Part shown: piece by piece, positions 1-9,283 of the stretch
Layout: every line of letters begins with the position of its first letter
Numbering within the stretch: the stretch's first letter is position 1
From: Candidatus Nitronauta litoralis
GTDB taxonomy: Bacteria; Nitrospinota; Nitrospinia; Nitrospinales; Nitrospinaceae
DNA: 64,000 nucleotides
Assembly: GCA_015698285.1 (NCBI GenBank)
Contig: CP048685.1
Location: forward strand, 2,418,001-2,482,000
Direction of reading: 5' to 3'
Position numbers and translations under genes: made by a program
Notes under the pieces: model-generated
Seen by the model: only the letters and a program-made list of their open reading frames with translations
What the model was told of the DNA's origin: nothing
The model's database searches: none

Positions 1-1
1 C

Positions 2-37
2 AAAATAGGCTTTGAAACCAATACGTTAGGTGCTTGA
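2..37 (+). CDS. C-terminal end of a small-domain protein (partial, cut by window edge)
   Basis: The first in-frame codons read KIGFETNTLGA and then stop (TGA at 35-37). This matches the pattern at the end of the small domain in the next two genes (LGFEVDL and LGFQVRR). I therefore infer a third copy of the same domain lying mostly upstream of the window. The next gene begins 10 bases later. Only 11 residues are visible, so the call rests on that short similarity and on position. Confidence 0.45.
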   Translation, partial: KIGFETNTLGA

Positions 38-47
38 GGAGGCATGA

Positions 48-374
48 ATGAGTTATCGCATTGGGCTGAACCGTTTTACGGGTGAGGATCTCGAAAGCGC
101 TGCTGACCAGTTGGCAAAGATATTTCGGATGGATAAGGAAGAAGCTTCCCGTATCGTTGTGGGGCTTTCGGATGGGAACGCCTGGCAATTTCCCCAGGGA
201 GTTTCTGGTAAACAATCCCAAATGGCCCAAAACTTTTTAACGGGACTTGGCTTTGAGGTTGACCTGCATCTTATTGAACAAGAATTAGATTCGGACGATG
301 AAGAGCCGGAAGAGGAATCGGACAAAAAAGGACTCCTTGGCAAAATCTGGTTTGAACTCAATAAAAAGCGCTGA
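48..374 (+). CDS. Small single-domain protein with acidic tail
   Basis: 108 residues. Residues 1-77 form a compact alpha/beta domain with the order strand, helix, helix, strand, helix, strand, ending in LGFEVDL. This resembles the ClpS or ribosomal L7/L12 C-terminal type of fold, which is an inference from the pattern only. Residues 80-92 are almost entirely acidic. The same domain forms the N-terminus of the following gene. A strong Shine-Dalgarno sequence (GAGGAGG) precedes ATG 48. It probably forms an operon with its neighbours. Function unknown. Confidence 0.75.
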   Translation: MSYRIGLNRFTGEDLESAADQLAKIFRMDKEEASRIVVGLSDGNAWQFPQGVSGKQSQMAQNFLTGLGFEVDLHLIEQELDSDDEEPEEESDKKGLLGKIWFELNKKR

Positions 375-447
375 ACAATATTATCAGGCCCACCCCCCTG
401 AGCTCCGGGCTGATTGATTTCTCCCACCCTGACAGGAGAAGGTTCCC

Positions 448-1716
448 ATCAGCGTTTATCTTCTTCTAAATCACTGGAATGGAAAAAATGTCGACGCTGC
501 CTGCGATCGGCTGGCGAGAGTGTTTCGTCTGACACCTGATGAAGCCCGGCAAGTTCTTCGCCAGGTGGAAAACGGCCAGCAGTGGAAGTTTGGACATCCT
601 GTTTCAAAAAAGCAGGCGGACACGGCTGTTTCCTATCTAAATTCGCTGGGTTTTCAGGTCAGGCGTGTCTCTGACGGTTCCCCTGTTAAACTGGCGGCAC
701 CTCAAAAACATTTTCCTGCCAGTGACGAAGAGTTGGAGGTAGAGGAAGAGGTCGAGGCAGAAGAAAGAAGGGTGTCCCGATTAACTGATACGTTGGAGTT
801 TTTCTTTAAGGGAGACGCCCTTGACTTGATGGTACTTTATCTGAAGTTGTGGGTGTTCTCGTTGCTCACTCTAGGCCTCTATTCTTTCTGGGGGCGTACA
901 GAATTGCGCCGCTATCTGTTAAGTCACTTGAGTTTGGGAGGGGAACCCTTCCATTACCGCGGAACACCGAAAGGTTTGGCAGCGACGAATGTAAAAGCCT
1001 TGCTTGTAATTATCCTGGCGTTCTTTTTTCTGGTCTGGTTACACCGAACCGATCCATTGTCATCTCCAGTGTTTGAAAAGCTGTTTTTTGGAGCGGGACT
1101 GTTTGGTCTGTTTTATCTTTTCTGGCGTGGAATAGGTTACCGTTTGTCGCAAACAGAGTGGCAAAATTTAAAATTTGATTTTAAAGGCACTTTTGGCCAC
1201 TGGTTTGGTCTGCAAATTAAAGGTTGGCTGTTGTTTGTATTGAGCCTGGGGTTGACGGGGCCGGTGTTCTGGAGCCAGGCTTGGAAGTATAAAATGGAGC
1301 AAACCACATTTGGTGGAAGGGCCTTCCGCTATACTGGTAACTGGCGAAATCTTGCGCGTCCATGGTATATCGGATGGGGGGTGACAGCAGTCACTCTCGG
1401 ATGGGGAGCTCCTGTTTGGTTCTGGTCGGTTTGTGAAATAAAAAAAGTTCTTTGGAACCGTACCCATTTCGACCCCGGCAGGTTCGAATTCAGCGCAGAC
1501 GGAAAATCAAGCGTAAGGCTTCAAATTGAAAATTGGATGATCCTGATTTTGTCACTTGGGCTTGGGTACCCCTCTGTGAAAAAACGCAACCTGGATTTTA
1601 CAACCCGGCATCTGGCACTTGTGGATATCAAAAAATGGAATCACCTGCTGGAAGAGATCAGGAAAGACGTAACCAGAAAAAGCCGGCAAACGTTCCAGAA
1701 TTTTAAAACTCCTTAA
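448..1716 (+). CDS. DUF898 (YjgN-like) membrane protein with N-terminal small domain; probable ATC start
   Basis: The first canonical start is GTG at 520, but the reading frame is open back to the stop at 430-432. Residues encoded from ATC 448 align without gaps to the previous protein from its Met1 (ISVYLLLNHWNG against MSYRIGLNRFTG). AGGAG at 434-438 lies 9 bases before ATC. I therefore place the start at 448, giving 422 residues. The N-terminal ~75 residues are the small domain, then an acidic linker, then a DUF898 region from about residue 110 with several hydrophobic helices and recurring LGLYSFWGR/LGLTGPVFW-type motifs. DUF898 proteins are inner-membrane proteins of unknown function. 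If ATC is not used, the GTG form (398 residues) would lack the first strand and helix of the domain. Confidence 0.8.
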   Translation: MSVYLLLNHWNGKNVDAACDRLARVFRLTPDEARQVLRQVENGQQWKFGHPVSKKQADTAVSYLNSLGFQVRRVSDGSPVKLAAPQKHFPASDEELEVEEEVEAEERRVSRLTDTLEFFFKGDALDLMVLYLKLWVFSLLTLGLYSFWGRTELRRYLLSHLSLGGEPFHYRGTPKGLAATNVKALLVIILAFFFLVWLHRTDPLSSPVFEKLFFGAGLFGLFYLFWRGIGYRLSQTEWQNLKFDFKGTFGHWFGLQIKGWLLFVLSLGLTGPVFWSQAWKYKMEQTTFGGRAFRYTGNWRNLARPWYIGWGVTAVTLGWGAPVWFWSVCEIKKVLWNRTHFDPGRFEFSADGKSSVRLQIENWMILILSLGLGYPSVKKRNLDFTTRHLALVDIKKWNHLLEEIRKDVTRKSRQTFQNFKTP

Positions 1717-1794
1717 TAAAAACCCATTGGCCAAAAGTATTAGTAGTATGTAAGGATAAGTTTCAACTTTTAAATTTGAGGTTAAGAAGAGTTT

Positions 1795-2772
1795 ATGATC
1801 GTTGTTACCGGAGGAGCGGGGTTCATTGGAAGTGCAATTGCGGCCGCTTTAAATAGTCGCGGTTATTCGGATTTATGGATCGTCGACGTAGATGATCACC
1901 TTGAAAAAAAGCGTAATCTTTCGGCACTCACCTACGAACGCTATCTCAGTCGTGAAACATTTCTGGATGAAGTTTTAAAAGGAAGTTTGCCGAGCACAGA
2001 GGCAATCTTTCATTTGGGAGCCTGTTCTTCTACAACCGAGATGGACGTCGATTTTTTAAACCGTAACAACGTCAATTACACCCGGGCTTTGGCGGAGTAT
2101 TGCCTGAGTAACAACGTACGATTTATTTACGCTTCCAGCGCCGCGACCTATGGGAATGGGGATCAGGGATATCTGGATGATGAAGGGCGATTACAAGAAT
2201 TCAAACCGCTCAATCCCTATGGTCAGAGTAAACATGATTTTGATCTTCTCGCCAGGCAGCAGGGATGGCTGGATAGAATAGTTGGGTTGAAATATTTTAA
2301 CGTGTACGGACCGAACGAATATCATAAGGAAGACATGCGCAGTATGGTTTTAAAGGGATTTCAGCAGATCCGGGAAACCGGGCGGTTGAGATTGTTTAAA
2401 TCGGACAGGCCGGAATACACCGATGGAGGGCAGGTACGGGATTTCCTTTACGTGAAAGACGCCGTGGCCATGACTCTGTTTTTTCTCGATCAAAAAGAGA
2501 AAGGTGGGGTTTTCAACATTGGGTCCGGACGAGCGCGTTCCTGGAACGATCTTGCCAAGGCCTTGTTTGATGCCATGGAACTTGAAAGTGATATCGAATA
2601 TTTTGACATGCCAGACCATATCAAAAACCAGTATCAGTACCATACAGAAGCGGCAATGGAAAAACTCCACACAGCTGGCTTCCAGGAACCTTGCATGACC
2701 TTAGAGCAAGGCGTTGAAGATTACGTCCGCAATTTTCTCATGAAAAATTATCGGCGGCTGGGGGAAGAATAA
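1795..2772 (+). CDS. hldD: ADP-L-glycero-D-manno-heptose 6-epimerase
   Basis: 325 residues, the usual length for HldD. It has the Rossmann NAD(P) motif TGGAGFIGSA at 5-14, LGACSSTTE at 74-82 and the catalytic Y142-x3-K146 (YGQSK). The pairing of the N-terminal MIVVTGGAGFIGS with the ACSSTTE segment is characteristic of HldD rather than of other epimerases. It converts ADP-D-glycero-D-manno-heptose to the L-glycero form for the LPS inner core, in the cytoplasm. hldE, which makes its substrate, lies downstream on the other strand. Confidence 0.92.
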   Translation: MIVVTGGAGFIGSAIAAALNSRGYSDLWIVDVDDHLEKKRNLSALTYERYLSRETFLDEVLKGSLPSTEAIFHLGACSSTTEMDVDFLNRNNVNYTRALAEYCLSNNVRFIYASSAATYGNGDQGYLDDEGRLQEFKPLNPYGQSKHDFDLLARQQGWLDRIVGLKYFNVYGPNEYHKEDMRSMVLKGFQQIRETGRLRLFKSDRPEYTDGGQVRDFLYVKDAVAMTLFFLDQKEKGGVFNIGSGRARSWNDLAKALFDAMELESDIEYFDMPDHIKNQYQYHTEAAMEKLHTAGFQEPCMTLEQGVEDYVRNFLMKNYRRLGEE

Positions 2773-2869
2773 GGAGTGGTTGAGAAAAAATATTCCGGTT
2801 TAGATATTAAGCATTTCCATGATCACCATGAGCTTGTCGAGGGAGTAGCCGGATGGGAATTGTCTGGTT

Positions 2870-3199
2870 TTATTTTGCCGGCAATGTCGAAACAAATTGG
2901 ATCGCTTGTTCCATATAATCTTGAAGCTGGTCCTCCTCGGCAATCGCTTCCGGTGCAACCATAACCCAGCCCTTCATGACCTTGCCCGTCAGGTCCATCG
3001 GCTTTGTGTAGTCGTCCTTCAAAACCTCATCCGCACCTTCCAGCCCCAGCCTCAGTATCAAAAAATCTTTCCAAATGCCAAAGGTCATGTTGCCGTTCAG
3101 CATGTAACCAATACCGCCAAACATTTTCTTGTGCACGAGACCCTGCCGGGGATCGATCAAACCTTCCATCCGCTCGGCAAGTCCTTTGTCATAGGGCAT
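2870..3199 (-). CDS. TfoX N-terminal domain family protein
   Basis: 109 residues with the TfoX_N pattern: MPYDKGLAERM at the start, KKMFGGIGYMLNGNM in the middle and a C-terminal segment KGWVMVAPE. Stand-alone TfoX_N proteins are common and mostly uncharacterised; only the two-domain TfoX is linked to competence regulation. It ends 97 bases from the end of hldD (convergent) and starts 17 bases after the hldE stop, so it may be the last gene of the def-fmt-uxs-radC-hldE run. Confidence 0.85.
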   Translation of the reverse strand: MPYDKGLAERMEGLIDPRQGLVHKKMFGGIGYMLNGNMTFGIWKDFLILRLGLEGADEVLKDDYTKPMDLTGKVMKGWVMVAPEAIAEEDQLQDYMEQAIQFVSTLPAK

Positions 3200-3216
3200 G
3201 TGGGGGGCGAGTCAGC

Positions 3217-4680
3217 TTATTTATGGTTTTCCAAAATCTTTTCAACAGTTCCGGTGGTCGAATGGCCTTTGACGATTGGAATTAATTCCACGCGGGCACC
3301 GTAACCTTCAACGATCTCTCGACCAACAACTTCATCTATTTTATAATCGTTGCCCTTCACCAGAATATCTGGACGGATCTCCCGAATCAGGTTTTCGGGA
3401 GTGTCTTCTTCAAATAAGGCGATGTAATCAACATACTTGAGTGCCGCTAATATATTGGCTCGTTCTTGTTCGGATTTAATAGGCCGTTCGGGGCCCTTTA
3501 GTGATTTTACCGAACTGTCGCTGTTCAGGCCGACCACCAGGAGGTCGCCGAGGGCTTTGGCTTTTTGTAAAAACTCGATATGCCCGCCGTGGATAATATC
3601 GAAACAACCATTGGTGAATACAACCGATCGTCCGCAACTTTTAGCAAGACTCACCACCTTTTTGACTTCGTCCAACGGCATCAGGGAAGGCGCGTTACTG
3701 AATTGCTGGTCTTCGATAAACCTTCGAATTTCTTCCCGGGTGACCACCGCGGTGCCGACTTTTCCCACCACGATGCCTGCGGCGTTGTTGGCCAGCCAGG
3801 CCGCTTCTTCCATATCGTATCCCCCAGCCAACGCCATTCCAAAAACACTGATAACGGTATCGCCTGCACCAGTGACATCGAAAACTTCGCGAGCCATGGT
3901 TTGCACTTCGAAAGGTTTCTGTCCTTTCCGGTACAGCACCATGCCTTCTTTGCCACGGGTGATTAAAATAGCTTCCGCCTTGGTCAGGTTGATCAGATAT
4001 TCGGCAGAGCGGTTGAGGTCTTCCCGGGAATTCAGTTTTATAGGAGCAACCCGTTCGACTTCGCGTTCATTGGGGGTGATTGCTGTCGCGCCACTGTACT
4101 TGGTGAAATCGGTTCCCTTGGGGTCTACGATAACCGGCTTCTTTGAGTTTTTTGCGCGATGCATGATGGCATTGATAATTTTTTCCGTCAGGATCCCTTT
4201 TTCATAATCGGAACAAATCACGGCATCGACTTTCGGCAGTGTCTTGTTGATGTGTTGAATGAATTTTGTTTCCGTTTTTTCGGTAATAGGCCGGTTGTCT
4301 TCCTTGTCTATACGCAACATCTGCTGGTTGTTTGCGATAAGCCGGATTTTTGAAGTGGTGGGTCTGTGGACAAACGGTCTGATTCCATCTGCGTTGATGC
4401 CTCGACTGCGAATGAGGTTGTATAGCCGTTCTCCTTTTTCATCCTGACCAATGCCTCCTACCAAAAGGACTTCACAACCGAGTGCAATGAGATTGTTGGC
4501 CACATTGGCAGCGCCTCCCAAAGCCAGGTTTTCGGACTTGGACTCAAGGATGGGTACCGGTGCTTCAGGGGAAATACGCGAGACGGCTCCCCAGATGTAT
4601 TCGTCCAGGATGAGATCGCCGACTACCAGAATGACTGGTTTTTTCGTGTCATTAAAAAAAGATTGGGTTCGTTCCAGCAT
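3217..4680 (-). CDS. hldE: Bifunctional heptose-7-phosphate kinase / heptose-1-phosphate adenylyltransferase
   Basis: 487 residues from the chosen ATG at 4680, which lies one base after the radC stop. A longer reading frame to 4851 runs into radC and its first 57 residues look unlike the family. Residues ~15-325 are a PfkB/ribokinase-type kinase (DVTGAGDT at 268-275). Residues ~345-487 are a nucleotidyltransferase with NGCFDIIHGGH at 357-367 and VKGNDY at 441-446. The enzyme makes ADP-D-glycero-D-manno-heptose, which HldD then epimerises. It is likely co-transcribed with radC and uxs. Confidence 0.93.
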   Translation of the reverse strand: MLERTQSFFNDTKKPVILVVGDLILDEYIWGAVSRISPEAPVPILESKSENLALGGAANVANNLIALGCEVLLVGGIGQDEKGERLYNLIRSRGINADGIRPFVHRPTTSKIRLIANNQQMLRIDKEDNRPITEKTETKFIQHINKTLPKVDAVICSDYEKGILTEKIINAIMHRAKNSKKPVIVDPKGTDFTKYSGATAITPNEREVERVAPIKLNSREDLNRSAEYLINLTKAEAILITRGKEGMVLYRKGQKPFEVQTMAREVFDVTGAGDTVISVFGMALAGGYDMEEAAWLANNAAGIVVGKVGTAVVTREEIRRFIEDQQFSNAPSLMPLDEVKKVVSLAKSCGRSVVFTNGCFDIIHGGHIEFLQKAKALGDLLVVGLNSDSSVKSLKGPERPIKSEQERANILAALKYVDYIALFEEDTPENLIREIRPDILVKGNDYKIDEVVGREIVEGYGARVELIPIVKGHSTTGTVEKILENHK

Positions 4681-4681
4681 A

Positions 4682-5392
4682 TTAAAGGAGCCCTTCATCG
4701 GCAAAACTGTAAAAGTCGTCGTGGCCGATGATGATGTGGTCGAGAAGTTTAATCCCGATGATCTCACCGGTTTTATTAACGCGATGCGTGATTTCAATAT
4801 CCGCTGCACTCGGGACCGGGTCGCCGCTGGGGTGATTGTGCAGCAATACAATGGACGATGCAGATTCCTTGATCGCCGGGACCATCACCTCCCGGGGATG
4901 AACAATACTTTGATTGACACTGCCTTCAGAAATGGTGAGGTCTTTAATGACATGCAGTTTTGGATTCAGCAGCACAACCTTCACGACTTCTTTTTTGAGA
5001 TTACGCATGAAAGGCCCGAATTGTTCAAAAAAGTCCCGGCTCGATTTCATTTTTTTTCGGCTGGCACTGCCTTTCTGGGACATCATGCGCTTGCCCATTT
5101 CCAGTGCTGCTTTTACCTGGGCCGCCTTGGCGTTGCCAAACCCTTTTACGGAGCTGATTTCCGGTACAGTTGCCGTGTCAATATTATAAAAGTTTCCGAA
5201 TTTTTGCAGCAGGTCACGTCCCAGATCCACAGCGTTCTTTTTAGAACTCTGGTCGCCTGTGCTGATCACTACGCCGATCAATTGCGCGTCCGAAAGGCCG
5301 TTGCAGCCATATTTGATGAGACGCTCGCGCGGCCGTTCATCTTCCGGCCAGTTTTTGATCGATTTTGCTTTGGGATCGGCCATAGTGGTCAA
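4682..5392 (-). CDS. radC: RadC-family JAB/MPN domain protein
   Basis: 236 residues. An N-terminal UPF0758 helical segment is followed by a helix-hairpin-helix around 79-94 ([12 protein letters not shown]), then a JAB metalloprotease-like domain with HNHPSGDP at 185-192 and D198, which make the JAMM zinc site. RadC was named for DNA repair but its real role is unsettled. It overlaps the uxs stop by 4 bases (ATGA) and precedes hldE by one base, so it is embedded in a sugar-nucleotide operon. Confidence 0.92.
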   Translation of the reverse strand: MTTMADPKAKSIKNWPEDERPRERLIKYGCNGLSDAQLIGVVISTGDQSSKKNAVDLGRDLLQKFGNFYNIDTATVPEISSVKGFGNAKAAQVKAALEMGKRMMSQKGSASRKKMKSSRDFFEQFGPFMRNLKKEVVKVVLLNPKLHVIKDLTISEGSVNQSIVHPREVMVPAIKESASSIVLLHNHPSGDPVPSAADIEITHRVNKTGEIIGIKLLDHIIIGHDDFYSFADEGLL

Positions 5393-6333
5393 GTGGCAGG
5401 AAACCCGAGTTGTTGCCTGAAGTAATCCAGGGTTTCCTTAAGTCCGGTTTCGAGTTCGACAGTGGGTTGCCAGTCGAGTTTTTCGCGGGCAAGGGAAATA
5501 TCGGGCCGACGCTGTTTCGGATCATCCTCCGGCAACGGTTTGAACTCGATTGTACTCTTGCTCCCGGTGACTTGCAAAACTTTCTCCGCCATCGAGAGTA
5601 AGGTCATTTCCGCAGGGTTGCCGATGTTGACCGGGTAGTGATACCCGGACATCATCAGTCGATAGAGACCCTCGACCAGGTCGGATACAAAGCAGAAACT
5701 TCGAGTCTGGCTGCCGGTGCCAAACACGGTAATGGATTCGCCTCTTAACGCCTGGGACATGAACGCGGGAATGGCGCGTCCGTCATTCGTCCGCATGCGG
5801 GGCCCATAGGTGTTGAAGATGCGGACGATGCGTGTATCCACTCCATAGGTTCGATGATAGGCCATGGTGATGGCTTCAGAAAAACGTTTGGGTTCATCGT
5901 AAACGCTGCGTGGTCCAATAGGGTTTACATTGCCCCAGTAACTCTCGGTTTGCGGGTGTACAACAGGATCTCCATACACTTCTGAGGTCGACGCCATAAG
6001 AAACGCCGCGTTTTTATTGCGGGCGAGCTGCAGGCAGTTTTCGGTTCCGACCGAGCCGACCCGGATGGTCTCGATAGGCAGTTGTAAATAGTCGATCGGG
6101 CTGGCGGGGGATGCAAACTGGTACAGGTAATCCAGGTCGCCTTCCAATTCGATGGGTTCTGTGATGTCGTGGTTGATGAACTGGAATGTGTCGTTTTTTA
6201 TATGAGCGATGTTGTCTTCGGTCCCGGTGATGAGGTTGTCCATGCAGATCACCTCATGCCCTTTATCGAGCAAATATTCGCACAGATGTGATCCTACAAA
6301 GCCCGCTCCTCCAGTGACTAATGATCTTGGCAT
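5389..6333 (-). CDS. UDP-glucuronate decarboxylase (UDP-xylose synthase)-like epimerase
   Basis: 314 residues, extended SDR family. It has the NAD motif [10 protein letters not shown] at 7-16, STSEVYGDP at 115-123 and catalytic Y145-x3-K149 within SVYDEPKR. The combination of [24 protein letters not shown] and NTYGPRM is typical of UDP-glucuronate decarboxylase, which makes UDP-xylose. The exact substrate could differ within the family. Its ATG overlaps the fmt stop by one base (TAATG), indicating coupling. Confidence 0.88.
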   Translation of the reverse strand: MPRSLVTGGAGFVGSHLCEYLLDKGHEVICMDNLITGTEDNIAHIKNDTFQFINHDITEPIELEGDLDYLYQFASPASPIDYLQLPIETIRVGSVGTENCLQLARNKNAAFLMASTSEVYGDPVVHPQTESYWGNVNPIGPRSVYDEPKRFSEAITMAYHRTYGVDTRIVRIFNTYGPRMRTNDGRAIPAFMSQALRGESITVFGTGSQTRSFCFVSDLVEGLYRLMMSGYHYPVNIGNPAEMTLLSMAEKVLQVTGSKSTIEFKPLPEDDPKQRRPDISLAREKLDWQPTVELETGLKETLDYFRQQLGFPAT

Positions 6334-7301
6334 TAAGATTTCCTTTTTAATTCAGGTTCATTCTCCGGGCTGGAGCCCAGTCGCGTTCCCGGTTGTACGG
6401 GATGGCCGGCAAGGAAACTTTTGACATCCATTCTTTTTTTACCTTCCGGCTGAATTTCTTTCAGTATCAAGCGCCCGCCTCCGGTGCCGACTTCAATTCC
6501 ATAGTCTGTAACGCGGACAATTTCGCCGGGCGCATCCGATGTTGTGCCCGTTCCTGTTTCCGTTTTACCGAGACGCCATCGTTTATTTCCAAGAAAAGTG
6601 TAGCTGCCCGGCCAGGGTTCCAGTCCGCGTACCCTATTGTGTAGGACTTCAGCAGTTTGATTCCAGTCGATCAGACCATCTTCTTTCTTCATCTTTGGTG
6701 CCAGCGTAGCCAGACTATTGTCTTGCGGTTCCGGTACCAGCTCCCCCGCTTCAAGTCGGTCCAGAGTGGCCAGGGCCAGTTCACCGCCCATTTCAGACAA
6801 AGCATCGTGCAGATCTTTCGCCGTGTGGTGGGGTTCGATGGTCATGCTGGATTTTAACAGCATGTCTCCGGTATCCATCCCGGCATCCATTTTCATAGTG
6901 GTCACCCCGGTTTCAGCATCCCCGTTGATGATCGCCCAGTTGATGGGGGCAGCACCACGGTATTTGGGGAGCAATGAAGCGTGAATGTTCATGCAGAACT
7001 GTTTCGGAACATCCAGCAAAGCCTGCTTTAAAATCTGTCCGTAGGCGATCACGACCATAACATCCGGATTGAGTGTGGCGACCTGGTCGATGAACTCCGG
7101 GGAACTGGCTTTTGCAGGCTGCCATACAGTAAGTCCCTGGTCCAGAGCGTAAGCCTTGACAGGTGTCGGCACAACCGATCGTCCCCGGCCTTTGGGTTTG
7201 TCCGGCTGGGTGACCACTGCAGAAACCTGATGCCGGGACTCATGCAATCGCTTGAGAGTTGGCAGGGCAAAGTCGGGTGTCCCCATAAAGACCAGGTTCA
7301 T
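6333..7301 (-). CDS. fmt: Methionyl-tRNA formyltransferase
   Basis: 322 residues. The N-terminal formyltransferase domain contains [16 protein letters not shown] at 104-119 with the catalytic Asn105 and His107, and Asp143 in MDTGDML. The C-terminal domain (from about 210) begins with [12 protein letters not shown]. It formylates initiator Met-tRNA using 10-formyl-THF. It overlaps def by 4 bases, the common def-fmt arrangement. Confidence 0.95.
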   Translation of the reverse strand: MNLVFMGTPDFALPTLKRLHESRHQVSAVVTQPDKPKGRGRSVVPTPVKAYALDQGLTVWQPAKASSPEFIDQVATLNPDVMVVIAYGQILKQALLDVPKQFCMNIHASLLPKYRGAAPINWAIINGDAETGVTTMKMDAGMDTGDMLLKSSMTIEPHHTAKDLHDALSEMGGELALATLDRLEAGELVPEPQDNSLATLAPKMKKEDGLIDWNQTAEVLHNRVRGLEPWPGSYTFLGNKRWRLGKTETGTGTTSDAPGEIVRVTDYGIEVGTGGGRLILKEIQPEGKKRMDVKSFLAGHPVQPGTRLGSSPENEPELKRKS

Positions 7302-7819
7302 TCGTTTTCTTTAAGCCATTTCTTGAATTTGCGTTTGAGAATATCGCGTTTGACCCGGCCCAGCATATCCCAGAACAATTTTCCATTGAGATGATCGAGC
7401 TCATGCTGGAAGGCGCGAGCGAGATACCCTTCGACTTCGAGCCTCACATCTTTACCGTCGAGATCCACGCCTTTGACTTCCACCCGCTGGGCCCTTTTGA
7501 TGTTTGCAAAAATCTCGGGAATGCTGAGACATCCTTCCTGCCCAATCTGTTCTTCTTCCATGGAAGTGATGATCGGATTAACAATGATGCGGGGTTCGTG
7601 CTGTTCCGGTTCTTCTTGCGTTTTATAACCCAGGTCAACGGCAATCAGTCGTTCCGAAACCCCGACCTGGTTGGCGGCAAGCCCAACACCACGGGAGTCG
7701 TACATGGTCTCGATCATATCTTCGGAAAGATCGACCAGCCCCTGGTTAATATTCTGAATTTCGTCACACTTTTTCCTGAGAACAGGGTCTAAACAATGTC
7801 GTACGGGCAAAATGGCCAT
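7298..7819 (-). CDS. def: Peptide deformylase
   Basis: 173 residues with all three deformylase motifs: GVGLAANQVG at 44-53, EGCLS at 95-99 (metal-binding Cys97) and HELDH at 139-143. It removes the N-formyl group from nascent proteins. It is the first gene of the minus-strand run def, fmt, uxs, radC, hldE. About 240 bases upstream are non-coding and should hold the promoter. Confidence 0.95.
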   Translation of the reverse strand: MAILPVRHCLDPVLRKKCDEIQNINQGLVDLSEDMIETMYDSRGVGLAANQVGVSERLIAVDLGYKTQEEPEQHEPRIIVNPIITSMEEEQIGQEGCLSIPEIFANIKRAQRVEVKGVDLDGKDVRLEVEGYLARAFQHELDHLNGKLFWDMLGRVKRDILKRKFKKWLKENE

Positions 7820-8055
7820 GATATTTTATAAGAAAATGTCTGTGGACAGGTGCCGGGTTTTTGAAAGGCACAGAATTGCAGACGTTGGTTTCACAAAGAG
7901 TTATAAGATACCATCGGTTGGCCTGTGTGGGTAGTCCAAACGGTGAAAAAATCTCCGCCCTACTTTCTTGTGACAGATGGGCATCTATTTATTGTATAGT
8001 GCTGTGCCCTGCGCCCGTTTCGGGTAGGATCATTACCGGATAAACAGGTCTCTAA

Positions 8056-8457
8056 ATGAATTTAAAAGTAGAAGTGTCAGTCGGGGAGTTCCTCGATAAA
8101 ATGACCATCCTGGAAATCAAGTCGGAGCGGATTCAGGACGAATCTAAGTTGGCCAATGTCCGTAAGGAACTGGAGTTACTCAGGAAAACCTGGGAAGGCT
8201 CACACCTGGCAGGTTCGGATATCAGCGTCAAGCTTGGTGAACTCAAAAAAGTGAACGAAGCCTTGTGGGAAATCGAAGATAAAATCCGCGTAAAGGAATC
8301 TGCCGGTGAATTCGATAAAGAGTTTGTTGAACTGGCCCGGTCTGTGTATATAGAGAATGACAAACGGGCCTCCGTCAAACGTGAATTAAACGTAGCGCTG
8401 GGATCGGATTTGATCGAAGAAAAATCCTACGCCGACTATACAAGGAAGAAAAACTGA
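8056..8457 (+). CDS. DUF6165-like coiled-coil protein
   Basis: 133 residues. The start KVEVSVGEFLDKMTILEIKSERI followed by KLANVRKELELL (two separate stretches) matches what I recall of the DUF6165 family. The rest is mostly charged helix. Function unknown. It converges on the SRPBCC gene, ending 10 bases from that stop. Confidence 0.7.
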   Translation: MNLKVEVSVGEFLDKMTILEIKSERIQDESKLANVRKELELLRKTWEGSHLAGSDISVKLGELKKVNEALWEIEDKIRVKESAGEFDKEFVELARSVYIENDKRASVKRELNVALGSDLIEEKSYADYTRKKN

Positions 8458-8467
8458 GGGGGGGACA

Positions 8468-8938
8468 TCAATCGGAGTAGGGGTAACGGCTGTTGAACGG
8501 GTCTCCCTTGCCGGTTTCGACGTAGTGTTTGAGACTGTTGCCGAGGAAGTGGTCCCAACCCGCGACACAGATTCCGTAGCATTCCAGGCCGGGGATCAAG
8601 CCGTCATGGCGGAAAGTCAGTTCGGTGCCGTTGTCGCCATCAGGTGCAAGCGAGAATTTGATGGAGGTGCCGACCCATTCGTCGGTTTTTTTCAGAAGAC
8701 CCGGCAGGTGATGGTACTGTTCGGTGCACACCCAGACGACTTCCCGGTCCGGTGTTAAGGATTCGATACGGAAGGTTTTGTGGGTTTTGCCAAAACGGAA
8801 CGTGGCCAGCCCGCCCGGGGTCGGGTCGATTTCGCAGTCTTCCGTCCACCAGCCGGTGAGGCCGGCATGCGTTGCCAGCGCGGCATAAACCGTGGATGGT
8901 CCGGCATTCAATTTTAGTGTGAAGGAGTAGCTGTCCAT
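8468..8938 (-). CDS. SRPBCC (START/AHSA1-like) family protein
   Basis: 156 residues. The pattern VYAALATHAGLTGWWTED near the N-terminus, GTELTFRHDGL in the middle and a C-terminal helix with GWDHFLGNSLKHYVETG is typical of the AHSA1 branch of the SRPBCC (Bet v 1-like) fold, which binds hydrophobic ligands. Substrate unknown. It stands alone between DUF6165 and tRNA-Thr. Confidence 0.8.
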   Translation of the reverse strand: MDSYSFTLKLNAGPSTVYAALATHAGLTGWWTEDCEIDPTPGGLATFRFGKTHKTFRIESLTPDREVVWVCTEQYHHLPGLLKKTDEWVGTSIKFSLAPDGDNGTELTFRHDGLIPGLECYGICVAGWDHFLGNSLKHYVETGKGDPFNSRYPYSD

Positions 8939-9139
8939 AAGGTCGGTAAGTGTATCACAGGACGCTCTTTTTCAGGCCATGGGATGTTGAAAAAGAGCAG
9001 ATGGAATTTTTTTCCCGTTGATGTAAAATGCACGGGTATCAGGTAGGATGGAATATAGGCGGGCCGGGTTTTTTGATTTCAAGGCTCCCAGGTTGTTGAA
9101 ACAGATGATTTTTGAATATTGGATGTTCAGATAAAAAAT

Positions 9140-9215
<76 letters not shown>

Positions 9216-9241
9216 TTTATTTAAAATTGTTTTTAGGCAAG

Positions 9242-9263
9242 TAGTCAAATAAAGACCTGACCC
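9242..9263 (-). repeat. Left copy of island-end inverted motif (GGTCAGGTCTTTATTTGACTA)
   Basis: Read on the minus strand, this segment contains TCTTTATTTGACTA followed by CTTGCC. The same 14 bases occur on the plus strand near 15087-15100, followed by ATTGC. Short GTCAGGTCTTTATTTGAC-like sequences often flank Y1/REP-type transposase remnants, from memory. No transposase is visible here. Confidence 0.5.
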
Positions 9264-9283
9264 TTTTATGCTTTTACTTTTAT

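Noticed and set aside
3217-4851. 544-residue form of HldE starting inside radC
   Set aside because: The first 57 residues are read from radC in another frame and do not look like the family; the ATG at 4680 sits one base after the radC stop and gives the normal length.
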